From: Berberis thunbergii
Lineage: Eukaryota > Streptophyta > Magnoliopsida > Ranunculales > Berberidaceae
Direction of reading: 5' to 3'
Assembly (NCBI GenBank): GCA_003290165.1
Contig: QNQO01006272.1
Location: 186,001-250,000, forward strand
DNA: 64,000 bases
In this document: one piece after another, positions 34,105 to 45,870 of the stretch
How the letters are laid out: each line of letters opens with the position of its first letter
How positions within the stretch are numbered: position 1 is the stretch's first letter
Position numbers and translations under genes: made by a program
Notes under the pieces: generated by a model
What the model was told of the DNA's origin: nothing
What the model saw: only the letters and a program-made list of their open reading frames with translations
Databases searched by the model: none

Positions 34105-34817
34105 TAGAATTGGGGTTGTATGTTATATATTTAATTTTACTCCTTTGGATGCCAAGAGTATGTGTTTGGTTGGTTTGATCCTATGTAACAATGACACGGC
34201 CGAGTACTGGTTACTGTCACTGAAACGAGGTGTTGGACACACTGGTTAAATAAAACAATACGAAAATGCAGGGAAACGTCCTTACATTTTAGTATTATTT
34301 ACCTTTTCAATAATAAGTTTTGAATTATTAGTTATATTCATTCACTTGTTGCTAAAATTGTATAATTGTATTGTCAATTTGCCATGATTTGCTTGTAACA
34401 TTTGTAAAGAATTTTGAAACTTTTGAAAGATGCGTGAAAAAGTTGATCTAAGCATAGAATGTTTGATGGGAGTATCCGTAAACGTCGACATATATATTTG
34501 ACATGGTATGTGTCGATATTTTTTGTATGAATAAAGAGTCCTTGTTACATAGGTTGGGTCATTTTTAACTTTTTTTTTTTTTTTCAAGTTTTATTTAGTT
34601 AGGCTAAGAATGTGTATGCCTAATGTATATTCTGGATCAATGTTTAAACACTTGAGCCAAGTATTCTGGAAGTTAGAGTGTCTCTTCACTATTACTAACT
34701 TACAGTAGGGAATGCAACTTGGTTATGATCTTCGTTGAATATTCAAGTTGTGTGTGTGTGTGTTTGTAAGTGGACATTGACACTTATGTTTACTTATGTT
34801 TATCATGCATGATACAG
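34105..34817 (+). other. Possible upstream part of the ALKBH6-like gene
   Basis: Just right of the MITE, GGCTAGAATTGGG could be the end of the exon that encodes the RLQNWG motif of ALKBH6 with a mutated codon, but this is only a few residues. A GT-rich run (34750-34762) and intron-like sequence follow up to a cag acceptor at 34815-34817. No other upstream exon was found. Confidence 0.3.
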
Positions 34818-34832
34818 CCACATCAGGATGGG

Positions 34833-35996
34833 CATGGGCGGACCTATTAAGGCTCCCCCCCCCCCCCCCTCAATTTTTTAAATATTTTAATATATATATT
34901 TTAGTCTTAAAAAATCGATTATACAACATAGAATACAATATGTTAATTGTTTATAAAAATATTCAAATATGTCTTTGTTGGTGTAGTGGTTGGAGGATTA
35001 TCATTTTTAGTAAAAGACCTGAGTTCGATACTTTTTTAGTGCATTTTTTATTTTATTTTCAATGTAATTTTATTAGTAATTGCAAACATTAAAAAATATT
35101 TAGTTTAATAAAAATTTATTAACATTAAATAAATGAATTGTTTCACAAGTGATATTAAACCCCTAACAAAAAAATATTTAAAATTAGAGTGAGGCTAGGA
35201 AACCATGTTTTGCAACCAGGATGATGTGGCATCGTTAGAGGAGTTTTGTACAACTTTGAGATACACATAAAATTTTTGAGAATTTCATCATTCTTTCCGG
35301 ATCACGACACGTCATCCTAATTACAAAACATAGTTGCAAAAACCTAGTTTCCTAGCATTTTTGTTAAAATTAATATCTAAAATAATAACGATAGAATTCA
35401 ATGAAAATATATACCATTAGCCAACTCGTATAAAATTTGAGCATCATATAAACTATTTTTTCTTTGAAATTGTATTATGATCATATTAGATTCGCAAATT
35501 TCAAAAAAAATTTAGCTTCACCTATAACTTATTCTAATTATTTTGTGATTCTCAATTCTAAACAACCATGCTTTATAGCCACTTTTTGGTCAGGTATTAA
35601 GTATTTTACATTTCTATCCCTTCTATAGATAATGTTTGTGATTGTATTTTAAAGAGAATGGGTAAAAGTGTAAAAATGCTCTAGCCTGAACAAAAAATTG
35701 CTTTAAAGTCTAGTTGCCTAGACAATCTATTTTGTGATATTAGTTATATATTCTAATTATTATGCTTGTTTGCTCTTTGCTAAGGTTATCAATAGTGACC
35801 TTATTTTGGGTTAAAATTGATTATACTCGGGTCTAATTTGATATATGCATTGTATTTTTTATAGTTAAATTTTTTTTATTAGTTACTAGCTTCCGTAAAA
35901 AAATGAAATTGGTTTTACCATTGACAACTACTATTATCAATTAATAAGTATTTTCCATTTCGCCCCTCTTCGACTAAAATCCTGAGTCCGCCCCTG
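34833..35996. mobile_element. Non-autonomous hAT element inside the ALKBH6 exon
   Basis: A 1,164-bp element starting CATGGGCGGACC and ending GTCCGCCCCTG. It has imperfect inverted ends and perfect 8-bp duplications aggatggg at 34825-34832 and 35997-36004. The duplicated bases are ALKBH6 coding sequence (the Asp-Gly codons after the HxD). A run of about 15 C lies at 34855-34869. Near 34975-35035 a Pol III-like pair, TGGTGTAGTGG and GAGTTCGATAC, suggests a tRNA-like or SINE-derived piece inside. No transposase reading. Confidence 0.92.
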
Positions 35997-36569
35997 AGGA
36001 TGGGCCTCTATATTTTCCAGTTGTAGCCATTTTATCGCTTGGTTCACATGCGGTGATGAACGTCACTCCACATTCAAGATTGGAGGTTTCCTAAAACAAA
36101 GAAAGTACTGACACAAATGCAAATTCTGATATATTAAAAGCCGAAAATGAAGATGAATGTCCTTCCTAATCACCACAATTGTTCCTCCACTCTTTTGTTG
36201 ATGCCTTGCAGTTTACTGATACTCAAAGACGATGCTTAGGCAGGTGCATTTTGTGTATTTCTAGATTAGATTCTCTTCATTTATTTCCAAATAAAGTTTC
36301 TCGATCATCAGCACTTTTAATGCACAGATTACTTGCACGGCATAGAGGACAGTGTTGTGCACCAACTGGACAAGGTAAGTGAAAGTTAGATTCATGAACA
36401 AATCAACGAAGCCATTTAACTGCCTGTTCATGGAAGCAAAAGTGATTTATTATATGCTAGTTAAGATCAGTATAAAAAGTTGTGCATGTATTCATTTTAA
36501 GGCTGTAAATGTTGTCGAAGCTCTAAATATCACATAGAAGTGTCGCCTTCCACTACTAAAAAAAATCCC

Positions 36570-37310
36570 CTTTTGCGACGACTCGTAGCGCAACAAGGGA
36601 AGTGTTGTCGCTCAACATTATCTTGATGCAACGACATATTTAATTTCGTCACGCAATTACAAAAATAGCTAACTACTTAACGCGACGAACTGTTTCGTCG
36701 TGTCAAAACTTCTTTCGCGACGAAGTTAAAGCCTTCGTCGCATACCTAATATGCGACAATGTGTCGTCGCTTAAAACAAAATATTTTGTCACCCTAAAAT
36801 ACCTAGGGCTACGTGTCGACCACTTTGAACGACCAACTTGAATATCCTCGGGCGACACACTGTTTGGTCGCATAAAAATATCTTACGCGACGACCTGGAA
36901 ACCGTCGTCGCATCGAATATCTTACGCGACGAACTGGAAACCTTTGTCGCATCAAATATCTTACGCGACGAACAAGAAACCTTCGTCTACAAATATCTTA
37001 CATGACGAACAGGAGGCCTTCGTCGCCTAAAATTTAAGCGACAAAGTATTGTCGCTTAAACCAAAATAGTTTTGTCGCTCTAAAATACATATTGCTGTGT
37101 CGGCCAATTTGAACGACCAACTTGAACATCCTAGGGCGACAAACGTTGTCGTCGCCTAAAAATATCTTATGCGACGTACTAGAAACCTTCGTCGCATAAA
37201 GTATTCACAACCAAGATTCGTCGCGACAAGCGAGCAGGTTCATCACCTAAAACATCCCAGGGCGACGAACGGTGTCGTCGCACAAGCTCTGACCTATTCG
37301 TCTTCTCCAC
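36570..37310. repeat. Left subterminal repeat array of the CACTA element
   Basis: Dozens of short CGACGA, TTCGTCGCAT and GTCGCTTAAA words in both orientations, partly as about 36-base units with TATCTTACGCGACGAACT. Such arrays bind the small regulatory protein (TNPA type) of En/Spm elements; binding here is inferred. Confidence 0.85.
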
Positions 37311-37751
37311 GAATTAGAATAATCAGATCTGCATTTTTCACTATTTTCTCCTCTCATTTTATTCGTTTTCTCTACTCGATTGATTTCTCTCACTATATAC
37401 TCCAAGCTTCCAACACTTAATTAGGTTTCGTCTTCTCTTTGCATCACTGGCGCCGGCCACGCCTCCAATCGTCTCTCTCTTTCACTTGGAGAACGGTGAG
37501 GAAATTGCTAATTTTTTTTATTGTTTGAAATTTCATGAAATTAGGTTGCCATCATGTGGATTTTTGGGAGTGTCTCACATTGTTTTTCGAGTGCATACTA
37601 GATATTTATTAATTAATAATATCTACATCGTCCACTTGAAGAATTGCAATTGAGATGTTGCTGAAAATTTTCCACATTGAAACCTAATCACATTAGTGTC
37701 GTTAACTCTCTTGAATTCTCATGTTTTGTTTGTAAACTGAAAACAGGCGTA

Positions 37752-38800
37752 ATGGAAAGACAGTGGATACAAAATCAGGACAAATTTTGTGATAAATATT
37801 TAAATGGGATCGAGAGCTTTATTGAGTTTGCAAGGGCACATGTCACTGGTACGACGAATCATAGCAAGTGTATGTGTCAATGTTGTAACAATTGTTTGTG
37901 GCAGACATTCAATATGGTTCGATATCATTTGGCGAGGTATGGGATAATTCAGAATTATACGAGGTGGATTTATCATGGGGAGCAACGAGAATTTGGTTCG
38001 ACTTCATCAAATTCCCAGCCACTTGTGCCGCACATTGAATAAACGTCCATGAATGATAATGACCAAGTTATGGGTATAATAAATGACACTTATCCATATG
38101 CATCGATGAACGAAGATGGCATTGATGATATGGTAGGAGATACTGTACCTCCCAACATGCTGCAAAGTGAAGAGTTAGAAAACTATGAAAAACTGTTGAA
38201 ACAAGCCTAACAAGCATTATACCCCGGTTGCACAGAGTTCTCCCTGCTTATTGCCATTGTGGAGTTGATGCATTGCAAAGTGAAACATCATATGTCGAAT
38301 AAGTGTTTTTCTCATTTAATGGGAATTATGAAGCGGATGCTTCCGAAGGAAAACGTTTTGCCTGAGGATTATCGTAACGTACAGAATTGTTAAATGGTCT
38401 TGGTTTGGGGTATCAAAAGATTCATGCTTGCAAATACAACTGTGCATTATTTTATAAGAAAATTGAAGGGATGGATGCATGCCCTGTGTGCAATGAGCCA
38501 AGATATAAGCCTAATTCTGGTAATAAAACGAAGAAAATTCCACAAAAGGTTTTGCATTATCTTCCACTGAAGCCCAGATTGCAGCGACTATACATGTCGA
38601 CGCACACTGCGAGTCATATGAGATGGCACAAGGAATGAAGGGTTGATGATGATTTTTTGAGACATCCTGCTGATGGAGAGGCTTGGAAAGCATTCAATAC
38701 TATGTATCCCGATTTTGCAGAAGACCCGTGCAATGTCAGATTGGGGCTTGCAACTGATGGATTTAATCCGTTCGGGAATATGAGCTCTTGTAGTTCGATC
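37752..38800 (+). pseudogene. CACTA TNP2-type transposase, truncated and broken
   Basis: The N-terminal transposase-associated zinc-binding domain is clear. MERQWIQNQDKFCDKYLNG, KCMCQCCNNCLW, VRYHLARYGIIQNYTRWIYH and HGEQ lie between 37752 and 37990. Later blocks are LYPGCTEFSLL (38218), LGYQKIHACKYNCALFYKK with CPVCNEPRYK (38400-38510) and the TNP2 start FLRHPADGEAWKAFNTMYPD with GLATDGFNPFGNMSS (38655-38785). There are stops near 38040, 38207, 38391 and 38636. After FNPFGNMSS the family normally continues for hundreds of residues including the catalytic core. Here a Ser/Pro-rich reading of the second gene follows instead, so the core is deleted. Confidence 0.85.
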
Positions 38801-40531
38801 GCCGCTCTTCCGCCCAACGTAGCTCATTCCACCATTAATGCTCCTGCTACAAGGGATGCTTCTATCAATACTCCACCAGCACATGGATCAAATGTTACGG
38901 TAGTTGATCAATCTTCATCGTCTGGATTAGTTCCTCAAGTTCTCACTCGACGAAGCGCCAAACGAACAAACCGTCGATCAGCGGCTCCTGAGATTGCACT
39001 TGAGACTGTTACCATGATTGGGGATGTAAACCCCTCCCCCAAAGGAGATGGAGAGCTCCCTAGAGGTAATAAACTTAAGTTTTCCTCATCATATTCGGCA
39101 AATTGATTTTTTTTTTTACAATAACAAAGGAAACGAGGGGGCCCTGTAGACAACTAAAATCCCAAAGGATCACACGAACCACTAACACACGCATTACCGT
39201 AGTGTGAGATTCTAGTCATCGTCGCTCGCAATCGACAAAGACTAATAACTTGTTGGTGCATGACATCGGTGCAATCATTCGCAACCATTGCCCGATGACA
39301 TCCTCATCTTGGAGTGAGGTCAAGCCCAAGGCGCAGGCCGAGGTGTTGGACACGCTCACAGTAAGTTTTAGCCATTCATCTCAACCTTTAATAATTAAAA
39401 TCTTTATAATGCAGAAAGTTTTGAAGGTTTTTCATGTTTATGCTTGTATTTTTACATGATTTGGTATAACTTATCTCTTTGGGCCTTAATATTCTCTAAT
39501 AAATATTATTTAAAATTTCAGGTTAACTTTGAGTTTGACATGAATGATCCAAACATTCATGAATATATCATCGATACGTGCGTGGATCGATACAGAAATT
39601 GGAAGCATGATTTCCACCGATACTTCCAAACGTTTTCTGATGTGGATAGTGCTAAAGGCACAACCCCCAATCGAATTGGAGCATAGGCCTGATGAGTGGG
39701 TGTGGTTGTGCGATCATTTTCGAACTCCCACATTTCTGGTAAGCATTAACGTTTTATTTAATTAAAATAAACATATTTATTTTTATATATGTAATAATGC
39801 ATATGTTTAATATATATTTTGAATAATTATACAGAAAAGATCTGAGGCGAACAAGGCGAATCGACGTCAAAAGAAAATTTTACATCACTCTGGTTCATTG
39901 CCATTCTCTTACAAGGTGGAGGAACGACGTCTAGTAAGTGAACTCATATGTTTCATTTCATTATTTTATTTTTAGTCAATACATTCAATTAAATGTTTAT
40001 ATTAATTGGTTTATTATTTTAACAATGTTTTGTAGGAGGGTTCAAAATTCCTAGAAATCAACATGTTCAAGGATGTTTATGCACTACCTGGTAATGAGGT
40101 GGCCGTGAAGTTGCATGTAAGTTTTATTCTTTGCATTTTTTGCATGTTGTCACTTCTGTTGTTTTAAAAGTTATTAATTTTTAATAATTTTTTTAATCAA
40201 GGAAACGATGGTGGAGAGGTGGGATGCCTACATGGAGTGAGTGGCCTCGCAGCATCCTCTGGGAACTCCGTTGGAACAACTCACAATGGACGATCCTGAT
40301 GCAGGATTATATATTTTGACGGAGACATTGGAATCGTTAGGTCCAAGACCAGAAAAGATTGTTCGGGGAATGGGAAAAGCTAAAGTTCGTGAGGTCAACA
40401 CCTCATCTTCAGCTTCGCAGCGGTCAGTCGAAATCGTTTCATCATTACAGTCAAAAGTGGAGGAATTACAGAATGAGTTAAATGCTGCCAAAGCGCGTGA
40501 GGCGGAGAGGGAGGCTCTGGAAGGGGAATGA
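38800..40531 (+). pseudogene. CACTA TNPA-like gene (Transposase_24, Ptta/En/Spm), broken
   Basis: A spliced plus-strand gene. A Ser/Pro-rich start (38800-39066) carries TRRSAKRTNRRSA. Later exons carry HDIGAIIRNHCPM (39256), FEFDMNDPNIHEYIIDTCVD (39532), HRPDEWVWLCDHFRTPTFL (39682), ANKANRRQKKILHHSGSLPF (39848), GSKFLEINMFKDVYALPGNE (40040) and PDAGLYILTETLESLGPRPE (40282). It ends in a coiled-coil VEELQNELNAAKAREAEREA. Exon edges fit gtaag donors at about 39360, 39739, 39932 and 40117. A frame change lies near 39650 and a TGA at 40238-40240. The family protein binds subterminal repeats and, in maize, regulates transposition. Confidence 0.82.
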
Positions 40532-40869
40532 CAAACACAAGAGGAAACTAGGTGGAATATGTTATTAGGGGCTCTGCAGTAGTCGGGGATTAATTTGTCG
40601 AGCCTCCCGCTACTGTCGACAAGCCATCATCAGCCACCACATCCCTAAAAAATGTACTGACGTGTTTTTTTAATTTGTAACTATATAGTACGGTTTAAAA
40701 ATTTTAATTTGTAATGGATACATTATGATTTTACATTATTAATTTGTAAAGTTAATAGTATTTAAATAAATTAGCAAAACCTTTCTATGCGTGAGACGAT
40801 TCAATTAATAAATATTTCAAATTTAATTAAAATAAATATTTGAATTAAAATATTTCAAAATTATTAAAA

Positions 40870-41325
40870 AGAACTTTAAGCGACAAAAAATTTTGGTCGC
40901 ATAAGAATAGATCAAGCGTGTTTGGATCGACGGAACCCGTGTGACAACATTACAGTGATGAATATTGTTGTCGCGTAAAGAATATCTTGCGTGATGAAAG
41001 GTTCGTCACCATGGAGTTAAGTCGACAAAGTCTAACGCGACGAAAGGGATCGTCACGATTGAGTAATGCCGACAAAGTTTAATGTGACGAAATGGTTAAT
41101 CGCGTAAGTATATTTTGCACGAAGAACAATTCTATTTCTTGCGACGAAATTAGCGTCACGCAAAACAGTATTACGCGACGCACCCTTTTGCAACGATCTT
41201 TGGTGTCATCGCGCAAAAGGATTTTGTAGCGACGAAGATTTATTTGCGTCGCAATATTTTGTCGCCCAATATCTATGGCGACGAAATGTTATCTATAACA
41301 ACAATTTTGACTACGTCCCTAAAGG
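40870..41325. repeat. Right subterminal repeat array of the CACTA element
   Basis: The GCGACGAA, TGTCGCGT and TTTCGTCGC words of the left array recur here in dense, diverged form between the last coding part and the right TIR. Confidence 0.8.
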
Positions 41326-41463
41326 CTTTTTTTTTTTGGTAGTGTTCTCCGGGCTTGGAGGGTGCAATAGAAGCCACAAGCACGGAACAAATCAAGAAGA
41401 CTATAAATCTCATTGACATGTAGGTTAGTGTTAAAGGTTCACAGGAATCTCTTCAAATTTTAG

Positions 41464-41965
41464 ATGCAAACACAGATTGTATGCTAGTCAATCTGCGCAT
41501 GTGGAATGATTGTCCGATCCCAATGGGTAAATCTATTTGTTACATCATGTTGCTTGTGGACTAATAAGATGGTTGATGGGCATCATATCCTGGATAACTT
41601 TTTATGAATTCCTTACTGCTTCCAATAATGTAAGCTTGATATCATATTGTTTTGCATAACGAAAATTAAAACAATTAAACTCCAGACCTCATAAATCAGA
41701 ATATCTATATCAATTGTCAAACTAAGGGAATGCAAGGGGGAGGGGGAATCCTTGGTAATGGCCGGGTTTAGGGGCCATTTGTTTTTCACTTTATTATATC
41801 GGATATTTGAGTCGTGTTTATTCCAAGATCACAAAATGTTAGACCATACCTGGCCAAGGGTGTCCCCGTGCACCTCATTACTATAGCGAACTTCCATGCC
41901 AATGAAGTGGCCGACTATTCTCTATTAAAACTTTTGCAAATTTTCATGAGATATTTTGTATGAGT
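41464..41965. other. Spacer after ALKBH6, nothing recognised
   Basis: Probably old 3' UTR and flank of the ALKBH6-like gene. The phrase ggtgtccccgtgcacctcattactatagcg near 41860 resembles gene-flank sequence but has no motif I can name. Confidence 0.3.
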
Positions 41966-42104
41966 AATTCTTCCTGGCCCGAAAAACCAGCGAGGTTGCT
42001 GCCTGCGGGGGGGGGGGGGGGGGGGGGGGGGGGAGATTTTGCAAAAGTGTAAATTCGCTCCCCGGCAGCAACCTCGCTGATTTTCCCAAACCAGCTAGAA
42101 TTTC
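41966..42104. mobile_element. Hairpin MITE with a long poly(G) run
   Basis: Inverted arms run from AATTCTTCCTGG...CAGCGAGGTTGCTGCC at the left to GGCAGCAACCTCGCTG...CCAGCTAGAATT at the right. The centre carries nearly 30 consecutive G (from 42007). The arms match at about 30 of 37 positions by eye. It could fold into a stable hairpin; no target duplication was fixed. Confidence 0.7.
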
Positions 42105-42480
42105 GCATTTTGTATACAATGCTATGGAAAAGTGAGATGTTTGAAAAGACGTATCATAATGGAAATTAAAAAGAAAAAAAAAAGTCAATTTGATGGGCTA
42201 ATTTTTTTCTGCTTTTTCTAGGGGTGGGCAAGAATTTCCGACCCGTATGGTCCTGACCCGGACTGGTATGATCCCAAACCGGTTGAAAACAAGACAAAAC
42301 CGGTTTCAACCATTTTAGTCTCGTCTCGACCCGTTCTTTCCCGGTTAGTGTACTAGACCTATTTTAAAGCCCAACCCAACTCAAATTTAGGCCTCAATTG
42401 TTTATTTCACTGTTTCTTCTTCATTTCCTAATAGAAAAAGGACATCATGAAAAGCACCCACCAAGGACCACATGCCCCAT

Positions 42481-42667
42481 CACGTTTGAAACAACACTCA
42501 AAACGTGGTGGAAGTAACTACGAAGGAGTAAATACTCCTGTAACTAAAATAAACAACATACTCCTATTAATCAGGAGTTATTGACTAAGCATAAACAACA
42601 TACATCCTATGCAACATTAATAAATAAATTTGTGCATCCACCGACACTGAGTTTGTGATTCCTAACA
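42481..42667 (-). repeat. Truncated 3' LTR of copia C2
   Basis: Matches the right 187 bases or so of the other LTR, from CACGTTTGAAAC to CCTAACA, with roughly ten differences. It breaks off at 42481. Confidence 0.85.
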
Positions 42668-42700
42668 AATCCTCCCCTAAACTGAAAATGCAGGAAGCAA

Positions 42701-45700
42701 TCAGTTTATACTTGGCAATGCTTGAACTCCAAGTAGCTCACGAAGCTTCACAAAAGTCTCCAACTTCAGGGGCTTGGTCATTATATTTGCAATTTGTTCA
42801 CCTGTCCCACAATGCACTAGTTCAACAACACCATCTTTTGTGAGATCACGCAAGAAGTGAGACCTCACATCTATATGCTTGGTTCTTCCATGCATCACCG
42901 GATTATTTGACAACTTAATAGAAGAGCTGTTATCACAGAATATTTTAATGTACTCACATTGAGAATGACCGAGCCTGTCGAGAACTGTCTTCATCCATAT
43001 GCACTTACAAGCACAAGTACCAGCCGCAACGTACTCAGCTTCAGTTGTGGACAAAGTGACAACTGATTGTTTCTTTGAGCTCCAAGCTACAGCCCCTTCA
43101 CTCAACAGAAATACATACCCAGACGTGCTCTTTCTATCTTCTATATCACCAGCATAGTCACTATCGGTGTAGGCCCTTAGGACATCATCAGCTCCGCTCT
43201 TGTAAAACACCCCCATCTCCAAATTACCCTTTAAGTATCTGAGTACCCTTTTAGCTACTACCATGTGAGCTTCCTTCGGACTAGCCATAAACTTGCTTAG
43301 AAGGCATACCACATACATCACATCTGGTCTAGTAGCCGGCAAATATAGAAGGCTACCAACAGATTGTTTGTACACCGTCGCATTCACAGCTGGGCCTCCA
43401 CCCTCTTTTGTGAACTTTGTACCAGGAACAATAGGATTCTGCACCGGATTGCAATTCACCATTCCAAACATGTCAAGGACTTCTTGAGCGTACTTCTTTT
43501 GGCACAAGTGAATGCCCTGAGAACTCTGCTGAATTTCAACACCTAAGAAGTACCTCATTTTTCTTAGGTCTGTCATGTTGAACTCGTGTTTCATGGAGCT
43601 CTTGAACCTCTCACACATGCCAACGTCATTGTCGGTAAAGATCAAGTCATCCACATAGAGACTAACAACCAGAATTCAACCTCCGTCTTTAGTTTTAACA
43701 AAGAGTGTATGCTCAGAGTTGCACCTTTTGAAACCCTCCTTGACAAAATACCCTTCAATCCAACTGTACCATGCCCTAGGCGCCTGTTTTAGCCCATATA
43801 GTGCCTTCTTGAGCTTGTAAACTTTATTCTCCTCCCCTTCTTTAACGTACCACTGTGGTTGATCTATATACACAACTTCATTTAATTCACCGTAAAGAAA
43901 AACACTCTTTACGTCCAACTGAAACACTACCCATCCTTTCTATGCAACCAAGGCCAATATCATGCGTATAGTATCCCAATGTGCTATTGGTGCAAAGACA
44001 TCATTGTAATCGACTCCGTGTTTTTGTGCATATCCTTTAGCCACCAAGCCCGCTTTGTATTTGTCAACTTCTCCGCTCTCATTCAACTTTGTTTTATATA
44101 CCCATTTAACACCGATCTTCTTCACTCCCGCGGGCAAATTAACTAGGTCCCAAGTATCATTTTTTTCGATAGCTGCAATCCCTACATTCATAGCAGTTCT
44201 CCACTTCTCATCTCTTGCAGCCTCCTAGTAATGAGTTGGATCTTCATGTGAGATGAATAAGGCCAAATTTCGCAAGTTTTCCTCCTCAGACAACCCTTCG
44301 CTAGTAACATAATCCTGCATCCAAGCTGGTGCCCTTCTATTTCTTCTGTCCACTAAATTCATTGTGCCTCCTTCAGTTGGACTCGGTGTATTTCCTACTG
44401 ACAAGCCACTTGAACCTGATGCTTCACTCTCTTGGCACCCGCATCTGTACCATTCTCTTCTTCATGATGATCACTGACTTCATCATTGTTTCCCCAATCA
44501 AGAATGTCAAACCTGTCCTCTTCATTACTCCTCCCCAAATTCCAACGGTTGCTCTCTTCAAACACCACATCTCTGCTGGTAACTACCCTTTTTGCAATGG
44601 GATCAAAGAGCCTGTACGCCTTTGATTCTCTACTCATTCCAAGAAGAACACACTTGTAGCTCTTGTCTTCTAACTTAAGACACTGTCTATCTGGAACATG
44701 TACATGTCCTATACATCCAAACACTCTGAAGTGCTCCACGCTTGGTCGAACCCCACTCCAGCTTTCTTCGGGAGTTTTTCCTTCCACTGCCACAGTCGGA
44801 CTTCTGTTCAATACATGCACAGTCCAGCGAGCTGCTTCAACCCAAAAAACCTTTGGCATTTGTTTCTCAGTGAGCAAACAGCGAACCATATTCATAATGG
44901 TCTGATTCTCATGCTCAGCCACCCCATTCTGCTGAGGGGTGTAGGCTGCGGTAAGCTGTCTTTTTATACCATGAGTTTTGCAAAAATTGTTGAACTCTTC
45001 CGAAGTAAATTCTTCACCCCTGTCAGTTCTCAAACAACATATAAAATGCCATATCTCCTTTTCAACAAGATTCTTAAAGCTTTTGAACATCACAAATGCT
45101 TCGCTCTTTTCAGCTAGGAAATAAATCCACGTTTTTCTACTAAAATCATCAATGAAACTCAAAATATACCTCTTATTGCTGCTCGAATTAGGAGTTATGG
45201 GTCCACATAAGTCCGCATGGACTAGCTGAAGCCTCTCTGATGCCCTCCACTGGCTTTTCTTTGGTATGGCTTCACGATGTTGTTTTCCCATGGTGCATAC
45301 GGTGCACACTTTGCTTTCAGACGTGAGTTGGGGTAGCCCTTCACAAGTTGCTTGGACTGCAATGTTTTGAGACTCTTGTTGTTCAAATTCCCGTATCTTT
45401 GATGCCATAAATCAATGATATCTTCAGCAGCTACTGCGAAACACTTTGACGGTTGTAGTACCACCATAGCCAGCAACACGAACATTTTGTTCGTTGTCAT
45501 TATAGTATGCATTATGAGCCCTCTTGCAGGATGAAAAATTCTACAAGCCCATTTTGGATCAAGATTGCAAGCCCCTTCTCTTGAAGTTGACCAATGCTCA
45601 AAAAGTTATTTTTGAGCTCAGGTACATAAAACACGTCACTCACTACCTGAGTTAGTTCTATCAATTTCGAGCCTAACATTTCCCCTTCCCATCACTGGCA

Positions 45701-45870
45701 TTCGTGTATTGTTTCCCAGCTTCACCGAGTGCCTAAACTGATCATCAAAGTCCACAAACCATTGCTTGTTTCCTGACATGTGGTTGGAGCAACCTGAATC
45801 AAGAAACCATACTCCTTCCCTGTTGGCATTATTGATATCCACATATGACATCAACAACAACTCCACCTCA
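42701..45870 (-). pseudogene. pol: Copia C2 pol (PR-IN-RT-RNase H), broken
   Basis: Protease WFLDSGCSNHMSG lies near 45800. The integrase zinc site has WHQRYGNL with CTVCTMGKQ. The integrase core has HADLCGP, FIDDFSRKTW and PQQNGVAEHE (44395-45408). RT has TYKTKLNESGEVDKYK-type sequence, [16 protein letters not shown] and YVDDLIFT (near 43640). RNase H has STTEAEYVAAG, DYAGDIEDRKSTSGY and DNSSSIKLSNNPVMHGR. Stops occur near 45635, 44226, 43937 (after ALVA) and at 43676-43678 just before YVDD. A frame change lies near 44395. The catalytic motifs themselves are preserved. Confidence 0.9.

Larger units (their letters stand above)
36551..41344 (+). mobile_element. CACTA (En/Spm) transposon inside the last ALKBH6 exon
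   Basis: A 4,794-bp element that begins CACTACTAAAAAAAATCCCC and ends TTTTTTTTTGGTAGTG. It is flanked by the 3-bp duplication ttc (36548-36550 and 41345-41347). Subterminal regions at both ends (36570-37300 and 40870-41320) are packed with GCGACGAA / TTCGTCGC words in both orientations, typical transposase-binding arrays of CACTA elements. Inside are a truncated TNP2-type transposase and a TNPA-like (Transposase_24) gene, both broken. Removing the element and one ttc restores continuity of the host exon. Confidence 0.95.
34818..41463 (+). pseudogene. ALKBH6: ALKBH6-like 2-oxoglutarate dioxygenase, split by two transposons
   Basis: AlkB-family Fe(II)/2-oxoglutarate dioxygenases oxidatively demethylate nucleic acids; ALKBH6 is a plant and animal member. 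The exon starts after a cag with PHQDG (34818-34832), the HxD iron ligands. It is cut by a hAT element and resumes at 36005 with PLYFPVVAILSLGS, VMNVTPHSRL and an acidic loop, then LLMPCSLLILKDDA. A TAG at 36237-36239 replaces the expected Tyr. The next exon (36328-36374) reads DYLHGIEDSVVHQLDK, includes the distal iron-ligand His and ends at gtaagt. The last exon starts about 36502 (AVNVVEAL). It is cut by a CACTA element at 36551, resumes at 41348 (SPGLEGAIEATSTEQIKKT) and ends SLTCRLVLKVHRNLFKF with TAG at 41461-41463. Small shifts lie near 36170 and 41410. N-terminal exons were not found. Confidence 0.85.

Noticed and set aside
34975..35040. A genuine tRNA gene
   Set aside because: Only A- and B-box-like words are present; I could not form a convincing cloverleaf and there is no proper acceptor stem.
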